Below, in pieces: positions 49,051 through 57,499 of a stretch of 64,000 nucleotides of DNA. The notes beneath the pieces are model-generated. The model searched no databases and was not told the origin of the DNA. It saw only the letters and a list, made by a program, of their open reading frames with translations. The DNA is from Endomychus coccineus (taxonomy: Eukaryota > Arthropoda > Insecta > Coleoptera > Endomychidae): NCBI GenBank assembly GCA_958510875.1, contig OY294068.1:200805997-200869996 (forward strand). The letters run 5' to 3'. The position numbers and the translations under genes were made by a program. Within the stretch, counting starts at the first letter, position 1; each line of letters opens with the position of its first letter.

Positions 49051-49891
49051 TTATTTTAGCACTCTGTGTTAAAATGAACTCAATTCAGCACTCAGTGTTA
49101 AAATGAACCAATTTTACAAGAGCAATCAGCGTCAAAAAATTTTTAGTAACTGAATTGCAAAAAATGCAAGTTTGTATCTGTTTGATGATTGCTCATGATG
49201 TTGACATTTCCATGTTATCATTAAAAGTGGCATAAAAACAAAGTAATAATAATTTTACAATCATGTCGGTTGGACTAGCAAATTAAACTGGGTGTGAATT
49301 TTGTATTTGGGAATTTTTCAAGTTTTTTTACATCATATAATTCATCCACCTCGTAATCTATCTTTTTTAAAAATCCTGCATCCATGTAAGTTGAAATCTA
49401 AGTTTCACAGTTTTTCTACGCATATAAATCTATATCAAGTAATTGATATAATATAAATATACACCTTTGTACAGGTGGAAAACGCAAAAGCGTGAAGGTT
49501 ACAAAGGAAGTGTCCCACTGCTCTCAACTACCTCAGTCATATTATCCAATTACCCACGTAGATTGTTTTCACGGTGCTCTATTTGTATCATATTTCAACG
49601 GACATTCAATTAGATTCTACATCAGGTGTCTTTCGAGGTTCCTTCGATTTAAAATAGTTTCTAACAGGGTGTACGAAAATACCGTCAATATACTTCTGGA
49701 TCTGGATTCCTCGGAAAGATTTAAAGAAAAAAAATGAAACGTGTGGCACTCGGGGACTGCCGCGGTAAAGCTATTGCATAGCACTACGCCACTGGAGAAA
49801 GTTGGGCAGAAAAACATCCACTACCCCTTCAAAATCTTCACGAATTATGAGTAAAAAAGAGTATCATCTTGATCTCTATGAAGAGTATTCT
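49051..49891. other. Unassigned repeats-rich sequence
   Basis: Contains a short direct repeat (AGCACTCTGTGTTAAAATGA and AGCACTCAGTGTTAAAATGA near 49,060-49,105) and a GC-richer stretch near 49,740-49,795 (GTGGCACTCGGGGACTGCCG) that looks like repeat-derived sequence but that I cannot assign. No coding sequence is supported. Confidence 0.4.
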
Positions 49892-49945
49892 GTGACAAGC
49901 ATAGATAACTCTACTACCGGTAGTAGAGTTATCTATGGTGACAAG
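49892..49945. mobile_element. 38-bp perfect palindrome flanked by 8-bp direct repeats
   Basis: The 38 bases 49900-49937 form a perfect palindrome (19-base arm CATAGATAACTCTACTACC, followed at once by its reverse complement). Immediately outside lie identical 8-bp direct repeats GTGACAAG (49892-49899 and 49938-49945). This is what remains if a DNA transposon with 8-bp target duplications loses everything between two 19-bp terminal repeats. The element family is unknown. Confidence 0.7.
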
Positions 49946-49967
49946 TGTCAGTTGACTTGTAAACACA

Positions 49968-50660
49968 ATTTTATACGAAAGTTTTAACGTTCAGATCTCG
50001 ATAGCGCTTCCGGCTCCGGGATTTTCACGTGGCCTATCGAAATTAGAAGGTTCGAATTGTATAAAAACACAATTGCATGAACGCCCGACGTCTTATGTAA
50101 TTAGCTAGGAACGTAATAATTTTGACATATCCTCGAGGAGCTCGCTGCGCGTCAGTTAGAGTTTATACAATTTACCTCTATTTTGTTAATTTGGGTCCGT
50201 TTCGAACCCCGTGCGGCCGGCGCCAGTTGTAATAAAGTATTTTGGGCTATGGGCCGCTAGCTTTTACCCGCTTTCGGTATATTTAAGTAGCTAGAAAATT
50301 CCCTTTCGTACGTCGCACGTCAGATGCTAGTAGGTGACAGCTGAGAATACCTCAAACTGTTTTAGTTAAATTTTCCTATTTAATCGACATTTTGGGGCCC
50401 GAGACTATGCTATTTAGTTGACCCCGTTCATAAACTAACGACATGGAGCGGAAACCGCATGCGAAAAGTCTTCGTTAAGACGTTCTATGTACCGTAAATT
50501 TGCACTTTTCTAACTCGCGAGCTACGCGCTTCTCACGTGAACGTCATTCGATTTATGGAAAATTAACCAATTCAAAACAGTTTTCGACCCACTTTGGGGC
50601 TATCACGACCTTTTAACAGGTTCAAAGTTAACATATCGACAATTTTAAGCTCGGCCGAGC
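49968..50660 (+). repeat. Repeat R, copy 1 (about 690 bp)
   Basis: Matches 60670-61368 in inverted orientation along nearly its whole length. Shared landmarks include GGGATTTTCAC, AAGGTTCGAATTGTATAAAA, GGCGCCAGTTGT (or a near variant), GGGCCGCTAGCTTTTACCCG, GTAGCTAGAAAATTCCCTTT, TTTTCGGGGCCC-type stretches, GAACGTCATTCGATTTA and GTTTTCGACCC. It is GC-richer than its surroundings. It has AATAAAG and TATATTTAA words, but not in LTR order, and I see no ORF. Class unknown. Confidence 0.8.
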
Positions 50661-50897
50661 TACATGGTAGGCGGAGTGGTGGGTCTTAGGATATTTCGTT
50701 ACGGTATTTGTTTTTTGTTTTTTTAGATTTTCGTTACGCTATTTGTCTTTTGTTTTTTTTCTTGATTCGGTCGCCGCGCTCAAAGCCCGCGATAAAAGCT
50801 ATATGCAATAGCTTAAAAGTTATATAAGCAAGGGTCGGAAAATGCTACAGCCCACTAAAGAGTGAACCCTAAAGATCGATTTTTCTTAATATCGTCG

Positions 50898-51425
50898 AAA
50901 TGGAACATGGAAAAAAGTTGATTTCGCGTGTTGATTAAACATTGTTTCTTTCGTGGAAAAAACATTATGCAAACCAAAGCATCGCTTGTTAAACATTATG
51001 GACTCTTCACCATCGATTGGAACGATTCACAAGTGGTTTACTGATTTTCCTAACGTTCTGGTCGTCCAATTGAGATTACAACGCCAGAAATCGTCTTTAA
51101 AATCCATGGTATGATACTGGACGATCGGCGAGTTAAAGTGCACGTAATTGCTGACGCTATGGGCATCTCAACCGAACGGTTACGCAACATTTTGCATAAA
51201 CTTTTGAATATGAGAAAGCTATCTATTAGATGGGTCTCATTTGCTCTCTGTTGACAACTAGCGCGACCGTGTGACAACTTCAAAGGAGCGTTTGGCGATG
51301 TTCAAGCGCGATAAAAAGAACTTTCTGCGCCGTTTCTCAACTCCGTGGACGAACCATGAATCCATCACAACACCAGAAACCAAAGAACAGTCGAAACAGT
51401 GGACTTGTCCTGGCGGATCGAAGCA
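50898..51425 (+). pseudogene. mariner transposase relic
   Basis: Conceptual translation in shifting frames gives mariner landmarks in order: EHGKKLISR near the N-terminus, FRGKNIMQTKASLVKHYG-like residues, SGRPIEITTPEIVFKIH, LDDRRVKVHVIADAMGIS, TERLRNILHKLLNMRKLS, RWVS, then TTSKERLAMFKRDKKNFLRR and TTPETKEQSKQWTCPGGS. The SGRP linker and the helix-turn-helix region are recognisable. There are at least three frameshifts or stops, and the C-terminal catalytic part is cut off where PLE sequence begins. Non-functional. Confidence 0.85.
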
Positions 51426-51800
51426 CAACCGATTTTATAAAGCCCGGATTTGTCGCAGTCGTAAACTTAATCAGAGCCACTACCTTCAAACAATTTTCAC
51501 TCATCATCCTTCAGTAATTAATAAATACCATAATTTTTTCCTAAACTTGCAATATAACCAGTTTTTAGATGTAAGAACAAGCTAAAAAAGACCTGCCTAA
51601 CTTCATTTTTCTATCGAAAACATTATAGGTTTTACTCTCGTGTTGTAAGTATAGAAAAAAAACCTTTGACAAAGTTACCGATTACGACAAATCCAGGATT
51701 TACAAATCAACTGTGTATGAGTCGTGTTCAAAATGCTATGTGGGTCAAACTATAAGGAACATTTCAACTCGGTATGAAGATCATTTTGACTTAATGATGA
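51426..51800 (+). mobile_element. PLE P1, fragments around the GIY-YIG endonuclease
   Basis: 51426-51475 resembles the reverse complement of P1 (AACCGATTTTATAAAGCCCG), followed by plus-strand P1 (CATCCTTCAGTAATTAATAA near 51,505, as at 48,655). A frame at 51713-51800 gives YESCSKCYVGQTIRNISTRY and EDHF, the GIY-YIG nuclease core. It is cut at about 51,800-51,880 by another PLE tail and resumes at about 52,046. Confidence 0.75.
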
Positions 51801-51879
51801 TTGTTGACCCAGGTATCAATTGTAAACAATTTCCCGTTTGGGATGTATATCGTTCGGAGTCGGTTCTCCCTGACACTCA

Positions 51880-52045
51880 GGAGGGTGACTGGGCATTTTA
51901 ATTGAAATTAATACGATAATGACGCTTGATACAATTAGTTTTAAGAAATCCCGTCTTCTGATGATGATCGTGAGACCCAAACGTACTTAAAGACGAAAAT
52001 AATAAACTTTCGTGCTAGTGTGACCTATTTCCTGAGAATTTATTA
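51880..52045 (+). mobile_element. PLE P2 tail inserted into P1
   Basis: From GGGCATTTTAATTGAAATT to CCTGAGAATTTATTATAAA this matches the 3' tail of PLE P2 at about 55,737-55,915, including ACAATTAGTTTT, the ribozyme region and AGTGTGACCTATTTCC. It interrupts P1 between its GIY-YIG segment and its C-terminus, so P2 moved after P1. I cannot define the target duplication. Confidence 0.65.
51952..51995 (+). ncRNA. Degenerate hammerhead ribozyme, family B
   Basis: Same layout as the intact copy at 55822-55865: stem I CGTCTT with AAGACG, core CTGATGA, GTGA loop. Here the second core is CAA instead of GAA, stem II has a mismatch (GATC against GACC) and stem III is ACG against CTT. These lesions should abolish cleavage. 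Confidence 0.65.
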
Positions 52046-52286
52046 TAAAATATAGAACATTTTGCCCATATAAAGAAATATAATGATGAAAAATCAACGT
52101 TAGCCGAAAATATTTTTATTTCTCAATAAAGTTTATCACTTTTAAAACACAGTGCGGATAAATATCTAGGTAATTTAGAAGGAATGGAAATGAACAAACG
52201 AAAAAGCAATTTACTAAATTCGGATTTATCTCCAGCTGGGGGAACCCCTTGTTTGCATTATCCCCCAAATATCCCCAAAATTTAGT
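52046..52286 (+). mobile_element. PLE P1, C-terminal end
   Basis: AGAACATTTTGCCCATATAA and AATCAACGTTAGCCGAAAA match P1 at 48,860-48,915. Downstream translation gives SADKYLGNLEGMEMNKRKSN and LLNSDLSPAGGTPCLHYPPN, resembling the PLE C-terminus, and ends at a stop just before the ribozyme tail. Confidence 0.65.
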
Positions 52287-52400
52287 TTACTCTGATGATA
52301 GCTACTTGGTAATCCAAAGGTCCTCAGTACTTTAAAGAGTATTTTAGTGGATAAGGGTGATTATTCCTTATTTATAGTGCATCTACAGTGTGAACTCTTT
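52287..52400 (+). ncRNA. Hammerhead ribozyme family A in the P1 3' tail, damaged
   Basis: Directly after the P1 ORF end: TACT, core CTGATGA (52292-52298), stem II remnant AGCTACTTGGTAATC, then CAAAGGTCCTC and AGTA. The second core starts with C instead of G and stem II is mismatched, so this copy should be inactive. The following AGTATTTTAGTGGATAAGGG and TGATTATTCC recur in the copies near 63.1 kb and, in part, 11.5 kb, defining one tail family attached to P1. Confidence 0.6.
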
Positions 52401-53354
52401 CGTGGTTTCTTAAATATAACCATTTTAGAAGATAATTTGTTAAAAACTCCAAAAATAGTTATTAAATTATTAAAAATGTCAAAGTGATGTTAAAATAGAG
52501 ATAATTTTTTTTTCAAATATGCACCTTTAGAGTAAGGCAATTGTGCCAAATTTGTTCTCGAAATTGCAACCTATGAAAAAACCGCTTGAATCAGTAAGTC
52601 GTCCCGTTCACCGATATAACCTGCTTTCTTCTAGACCAATTATCGAGGTGTGCTAAAAGCGTGTCCACCTCTTCAATATACTTAAGCCTATAACATACGG
52701 TTCGTCGAGTATATTAAATATTTGAAAATTACAGTAAGTTTTGCTCAGGCGAAACACAAATAACATTCTCCTCTCGTTGGGATATTATTTAAATCGATCA
52801 AACGAAACCGAAATAGGGGAATAATTTCTAGGTATCTCTGATTTTGTAAATTCGATTATGTGATTCTTGAACACATTAAGCGAACATATGTTATCATTTT
52901 ATTCTCCAGAAGTTGATATTTAGCGGTTTCCAGTCACCACAGTTAAGCCTAGCATGGTTCAAACATCTCTATTTATAAACGCTTTTATAACGGTAACCGT
53001 GGTTTCAACATAATGTAGAAAATTACCCAGACAACAAAGTATCGCCATTTAGATTTCACATATTCATATTTATAAATAAATCGACAACTGAAATAATGAA
53101 GAGGGTCAAGATAAGATTATTCACATTCAACGGAAACAACAACACAGCCGGCACGTAGAGCCCTAGTACTGTAGAATCGTGCCCCCACAAAATTCTAAGT
53201 TTCATTTAATCGGTTTCTGCGAAATGGTCGTTAACCCTAACCTCAATCCCTTTGTGTGTTTACAACACAAACACATCCCTAATGGACGAGCGAGGATCCA
53301 TGACGGGTCAACATATGTCTCGAGCCACACGTGCATAATAAAAACAGAACTTAC
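52401..53354. other. No recognisable feature
   Basis: AT-rich to mixed sequence, intronic for the isoform starting at 56,770. No repeat or gene supported. Confidence 0.5.
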
Positions 53355-53415
53355 CCGGACCCCTTTCTGGTAAAGGCTCTGCGGACTCCTGTTGTTTATT
53401 TTGCTTACGAACCAT
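53355..53415 (-). CDS. Rtnl1: Rtnl1 alternative first exon B
   Basis: ATG at plus-strand 53413-53415 in a strong context (AAGATGG), preceded directly by an in-frame TAA. Twenty codons encode MVRKQNKQQESAEPLPERGP, then one base G before a consensus donor GTAAGT (53349-53354). The G plus TG of the common exon at 44293 gives Val, so the protein reads ERGP-VESLIYW. It is a short, charged, Gln/Glu-rich cytosolic N-terminus; the isoform would be about 211 residues. The 8.9-kb intron to the common exon contains all the P1, LINE and mariner relics. Phase, donor and start context agree, but there is no transcript evidence here. Confidence 0.68.
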
Positions 53416-53880
53416 CTTTTATAAACTACACTTATATCTCGACCAATAAATCAAACACCTATGGGGTCTTCAAACCAAAGCAGCCGTCTTTAAAAGCTCG
53501 TGTGGCACTATCTAAGTATCTATAGTTACCGCATTAGTTGCGTTGTCGTATCAACGTAACCAACAGTAGTTGTTGCGCCTTCCGACGCAGATAGAAAGAA
53601 AGAGTGGTCGAATTTAACAACAGGCCAGCAGGGTATAGCGAAGAAATGAAAGCAAAGCATACACACGTCGTTCGAGTCAGAGCCACCTATCTCTGTCGTA
53701 CGGAAAGGTCAAGTCCAACTGCAGCGATGGCGTTGGTGTCGTTCTTGTACGTGACGTGTAGAGACAACAAGAGCGAATGTTAACGTGTTGATTTGACGTA
53801 ACAGGACGGACGGCAGTGTTGCCGCCGTGGCACACCACACTTCACTTGTTTAGCCTGTTAGAAACTAAACTTGGTTCGAA
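53416..53880 (-). promoter_or_regulatory. Probable 5' flank of Rtnl1 first exon B
   Basis: Upstream of first exon B on the minus strand, 53,500-53,860 is unique and clearly GC-richer than its surroundings, with several CpG-containing words (TTGCGCCTTCCGACGC, GCCGCCGTGG). That fits a promoter or 5' UTR, but I identify no specific element. Confidence 0.35.
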
Positions 53881-54737
53881 TTGTTCCATTACTTTTTGAC
53901 TTACCAAGTGCCAACATTTACATTCTATTCAAAATTTTCTTTTCATAGGACAGTTTTTGAAAAAATCCTTTATGTTATTATACAAAACAAAATCGTCGTG
54001 TGTTCGTGTAGTGTGTCACTATCCTTACTGATGGATCAGGACGTTGATCTAGTATTGGCGTCTTTACAAATGAAGCAATAGTGTTTGACAAAATCGGTTG
54101 GTTTTATACAAAAAAAAACCGCGGTGACACGAAACAGTATGATTATGGACATCCATGGATATAATATTCAGAAAATATGTCTCGAGGCCTTTTCTTGTGG
54201 CGCTATTAAACGAAACCCAGAGAAAATTAGTCAATCGTACGTACATTACATCATTACAATCAGTTTTTGCTTTATTATATAAGTGAGTATCAGCTGATAC
54301 ATAAACTAGCAGGTCCCTCGCATCTATACGAGAAGTCGAAGTTTTTTGCAAAGGTATATTGACCTAGCGAATGCTGAAGGGTTTGACAACTGAAACTTGG
54401 GTGTCACGAATCAGGCGTAGAAAAAGGATGGTTTCAGAAACACAATTATGGCCTTTGCCGCAGTTTTTTTTTTGAGAGAGAGAGAGAGAGAGAATTATAA
54501 ATATGGAACATGAAACTGCTCCGTGATAAGAAGTTCAGGGAACAAATTTTACTCATACAATATTATGGAAAAAATGCAGAACGCATCCCACAAGTGTTTA
54601 ACTCGATCCATAATTGAAATAAATGACTTCATCGATCTAAAAAGACCAAATTCTTTTCACTTCACATTCAGTCAAGTACTCACGCAGAAAGACAGACATA
54701 TATTATCTGAAACCACTGTAAACTTCAATTTACTTGT
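53881..54737. other. Unassigned, with an (AG)n microsatellite
   Basis: A (GA)n tract of about 20 bp lies at 54474-54493. Short ORFs here have no family resemblance. Nothing else can be supported. Confidence 0.4.
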
Positions 54738-55490
54738 GAAATGGAAGTGGACAAAAACATAAATTTCCTAGATATAAACATTAGGCTTTATGCAGATGGT
54801 AAATAAAACCTTCATAGTTTACTCATCCTCACTTCAATTACGTTGCACCAACAAGTTATAAAAAAAAGTGTCATAAACAGTCTTACAGATCGCGCGGTTA
54901 AATTGTCCCACCCAGAGGACCATCCCCAAAAATTTAAAAATTGTTCGTAATCCACTGGAAATTAATGGTTATCCAAAAACATTTTTCAATCCCATCATTG
55001 AAGCAAGAATAAACAAAATCTATAATGGAACGTCATATATAGATAACACAAACGGTAATACAGATACCGGAGACCTCAGAGAAAATTAAGTATGATATAA
55101 ATGTTGCGCATAAACTTACTAACTGTGTTGGGAAATATTTTTCAAATCTTTAATCCTTTAGTACCTAAAGATAAACAAACCCACACAGTACACAAATTAA
55201 ATTGTTTAGATTGCGATGGGACTTATACAGGAATCTCTAAACAATATTTACAAAAAAGATTGTATAGCCTCAAGTATAGCGAAAGAAACAAAACCTTAGA
55301 AAATTCCACCGCCCTTGCTAAACACTGCTTTTGATTACAAAAATGTCAATATTTTAACTGAGGAAACCAATTATTACAAAAGATCTATCCTGGAGATGAT
55401 TCACATAAAACGTGACTCCAAGTCTGTAAATCATAGAACAGATATTCAGTCATTTAGTCAGATTTACACTAACGTTAAAAGTATATTTTA
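54738..55490 (+). mobile_element. Penelope-like element P2, RT C-terminus to GIY-YIG, degenerate
   Basis: Across shifted frames: EVDKNINFLDINIRLYADGK, NSLTDRAVKLSHPEDHPQ, then EARINKIYNG, DINVAHKLTNCVGKYFSN, VPKDKQTHTVHKLNCLDCDG and TYTGISKQYLQKRLYS (GIY-YIG core), and finally ETNYYKRSILEMIHIKRDS to a stop at about 55,490. The sequence differs clearly from P1, so it is a second PLE family. Several frameshifts and stops are present. Confidence 0.8.
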
Positions 55491-55920
55491 GGTAGAACAC
55501 TCAAATTGCAATATTTCTAATAAGGTCTGACACCTTTTTCTATTACCTCATAAATCTTTACATCTGGTTTGAAAGTAGATACTTGAGAGTTATATTTTTT
55601 GGTTCCACTCGTATTAAAACTTTGTTTGACAAGACTTCGTATATTATCAGAAAATTGCTAAGCCGTGGATTCTTGATACATACTTTAAATATGTTACAGT
55701 TTCGATTATTCGTGTTTCTGTTCGTTTTCGGCGACTTGGGCATTTTTAATTGAAATTGGTGCGATCAGGACGCTTTATGCTGGTACAATTAGTTTTTAAA
55801 AATCCCGTTATAGACATAATACGTCTTCTGAGGATGGTCGTGAGACCGAAACGTACGTAAAGACGAAAATAATAAGCACATGTGTTAGTGTGACCTATTT
55901 CCCCAGAATTTATATTTAAT
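55491..55920 (+). mobile_element. P2 3' UTR and tail
   Basis: About 330 bp of untranslated sequence after the P2 ORF lead to GGGCATTTTTAATTGAAATT (55,742), which starts the tail also found inserted at 51,880. The tail carries the hammerhead motif and ends near AGTGTGACCTATTTCCCC (55,900). Confidence 0.65.
55822..55865 (+). ncRNA. Hammerhead ribozyme, type I with tiny stem III, apparently intact
   Basis: All parts are present in order: stem I 5' strand CGTCTT (55822-55827), core CTGAGGA (55828-55834, matching C-U-G-A-N-G-A), a T, stem II GGTC-GTGA-GACC (55836-55847), core GAA (55848-55850), stem III ACG-TA-CGT (55851-55858), cleavage base A (55859) and stem I 3' strand AAGACG (55860-55865). 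Both core boxes and all three stems are intact, with a GNRA tetraloop on stem II. Penelope-like elements are known to encode such hammerheads; this one lies in the 3' tail of P2. The unpaired T before stem II and the two-base stem III loop are its irregular points. Confidence 0.75.
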
Positions 55921-56730
55921 CTAAAACCACATGACTTAGTCATGATTTTCTTTAATAATATCTTTTTGGAACTACAAGCGTTTAATTATTGTAATCTTTG
56001 GGCGACGATCATTACGGAAATATTTATGACAAGCCCTTCGCTGCCAACTTTCGTGGTCATTACCCTGTACTAGAAATTGGTATAAATACACAATGTCAAG
56101 CTTGATTTTTTTATACAGATTTTTATAGTTACGTCTGATGACAATACTACAATCAAATTCGAACAAATCCAAATATTCGTCGTCCAAGCAAAATCACAGA
56201 GCACATAACCGCACGCAAATCAAATCTCGCGCCAACAATTCCACACGTCACACATTCCTTAGCAAAAACTAAGGATTCCAAGCGAATTTTACACCGAATT
56301 TCGGTCTTATAATTTAATGCCATCTGGGGAACCTCGATAATGAACGAATCCGAAACGTGTGCGGATCCAGCGCAAACGGTTAAATACACAAAGGTTAGGT
56401 AATACAGTTACGATCTAGTGACGTTAGTGAAGCAAATAACGGATAATTAAACACAAAAACAATCGAAACTCAATAAACAAATATAAAACATACTGGTCGT
56501 CGTCGTTTGTTCGCCCGTTTACAGATAATGATGGAGTTGAAGCGTCGATGGAGAATTGGAGGTGATCCGCAAAAGCTCAAAGATGACTGATTACAAGGGA
56601 CATAGAGCGACAGAGATGGAGAGTGTAGCCGATCGTGGTCGTTGATCGGTTTCTGTATTTAGGAACACCCACACACACACACACACATACACACACAAAA
56701 TCTAAAGTCGAGGTTTTTAGCGCAACTTAC
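55921..56730. other. Intron just downstream of Rtnl1 first exon C
   Basis: No coding sequence accepted. A (CA)n tract with interruptions lies at 56667-56697. The stretch 56,460-56,650 is GC-richer and could be transcribed leader or regulatory sequence, but nothing specific is visible. Confidence 0.4.
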
Positions 56731-56770
56731 GGCATTCCCGATTCAACATCTCGCAGCAGCAGGTATTCAT
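56731..56770 (-). CDS. Rtnl1: Rtnl1 alternative first exon C
   Basis: ATG at plus-strand 56768-56770, with G at -3, opens 13 codons, MNTCCCEMLNREC, followed by one base C and a consensus donor GTAAGT (56725-56730). With TG of the common exon the split codon is CTG, giving REC-LESLIYW. The isoform would be about 204 residues with a short cysteine-rich head that could be lipidated or redox-active; that is speculation. It sits at the edge of the most GC-rich non-coding stretch in this part of the window, as a promoter would. The intron to the common exon is 12.4 kb. Confidence 0.58.
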
Positions 56771-57499
56771 GTCGTGGCGATGGTGGTAGAGGAAGGACAG
56801 AACGACGTCGGGCAGTTTTCCCGGCCTCTTGGCGCTTGGCACACGGCCCCGGCCACGTATCTATATTTGACCGAAACTATATTGTCGCTACACAGGCTAA
56901 GAATTGCTTCGCGAACAACGGACATACCAAGTTTCCCCCGAACTCCACGGAACAACGTAAATAAATAAGGCGACGTCGAGTGTGGCGGATATCGACGGCG
57001 GCGCATGCTTACGGAACGTGAAGGCACGACGTTATGCCGATACGATTCGATCAATAATGAGGAACGTGTGGCGCGTTGCCTAGTTTCCCGATTATCCCGA
57101 ATCCCGAAGGAAGAGTACGCTTTTTTTTAATTTCGTTCTGTCAGTCTCTCGTAAAGAGCAGCTCGTAAACACGGTAATAACAATGGGTGCTTATTACTTT
57201 TAGTGTCATTTAATTTGCGTTACAAACAACCAACTTCCGTTTCTAGGCAGTTATGACGATTGGAGTTGATGATTATAGTGATTTCCCGAGGCGAAGGACA
57301 CGACGGCAATAGGTGTACACAATTTTCGGAAATGAATGGCTTTACTTGAGGCATTATAGGCATTGAGGAAATGCTCGGCATTAAATGGCAATAGTCTGCT
57401 TTGACCGACAATAACCGGAATTAAATAAGAAATACGAAAATAATCCGCAATGAATAGGGAATATTCGGCAATAAATGGCGTAACGGCGAAATAAATTGG
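56771..57499 (-). promoter_or_regulatory. Probable 5' UTR and promoter of Rtnl1 first exon C
   Basis: 56,771-57,060 is GC-rich with many CpG pairs (GGCCCCGGCCACG, GACGTCGAGTGTGGCGG), unlike the AT-rich surroundings. On the minus strand it lies directly upstream of exon C. 57,240-57,480 is a patch of short GGCAATAA/GGCATTAA-like repeats that also occurs at 59,760-59,960 on the far side of the minisatellite. No TATA box or defined start site is claimed. Confidence 0.35.

Noticed and set aside
49968..50660. Repeat R as a solo LTR
   Set aside because: AATAAA precedes the TATA-like word instead of following it, no TG...CA termini or target duplication are evident, and no internal retroelement is next to either copy.
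53881..54351. Short frames on both strands, including a 16-residue one ending SLQMKQ
   Set aside because: No conservation cue, no splice context and no relation to neighbouring genes.
56767..57054. 95-codon minus-strand frame overlapping Rtnl1 first exon C
   Set aside because: It is in a different frame from the exon C coding start and ends at its ATG; GC-rich leader sequence explains the open frame.
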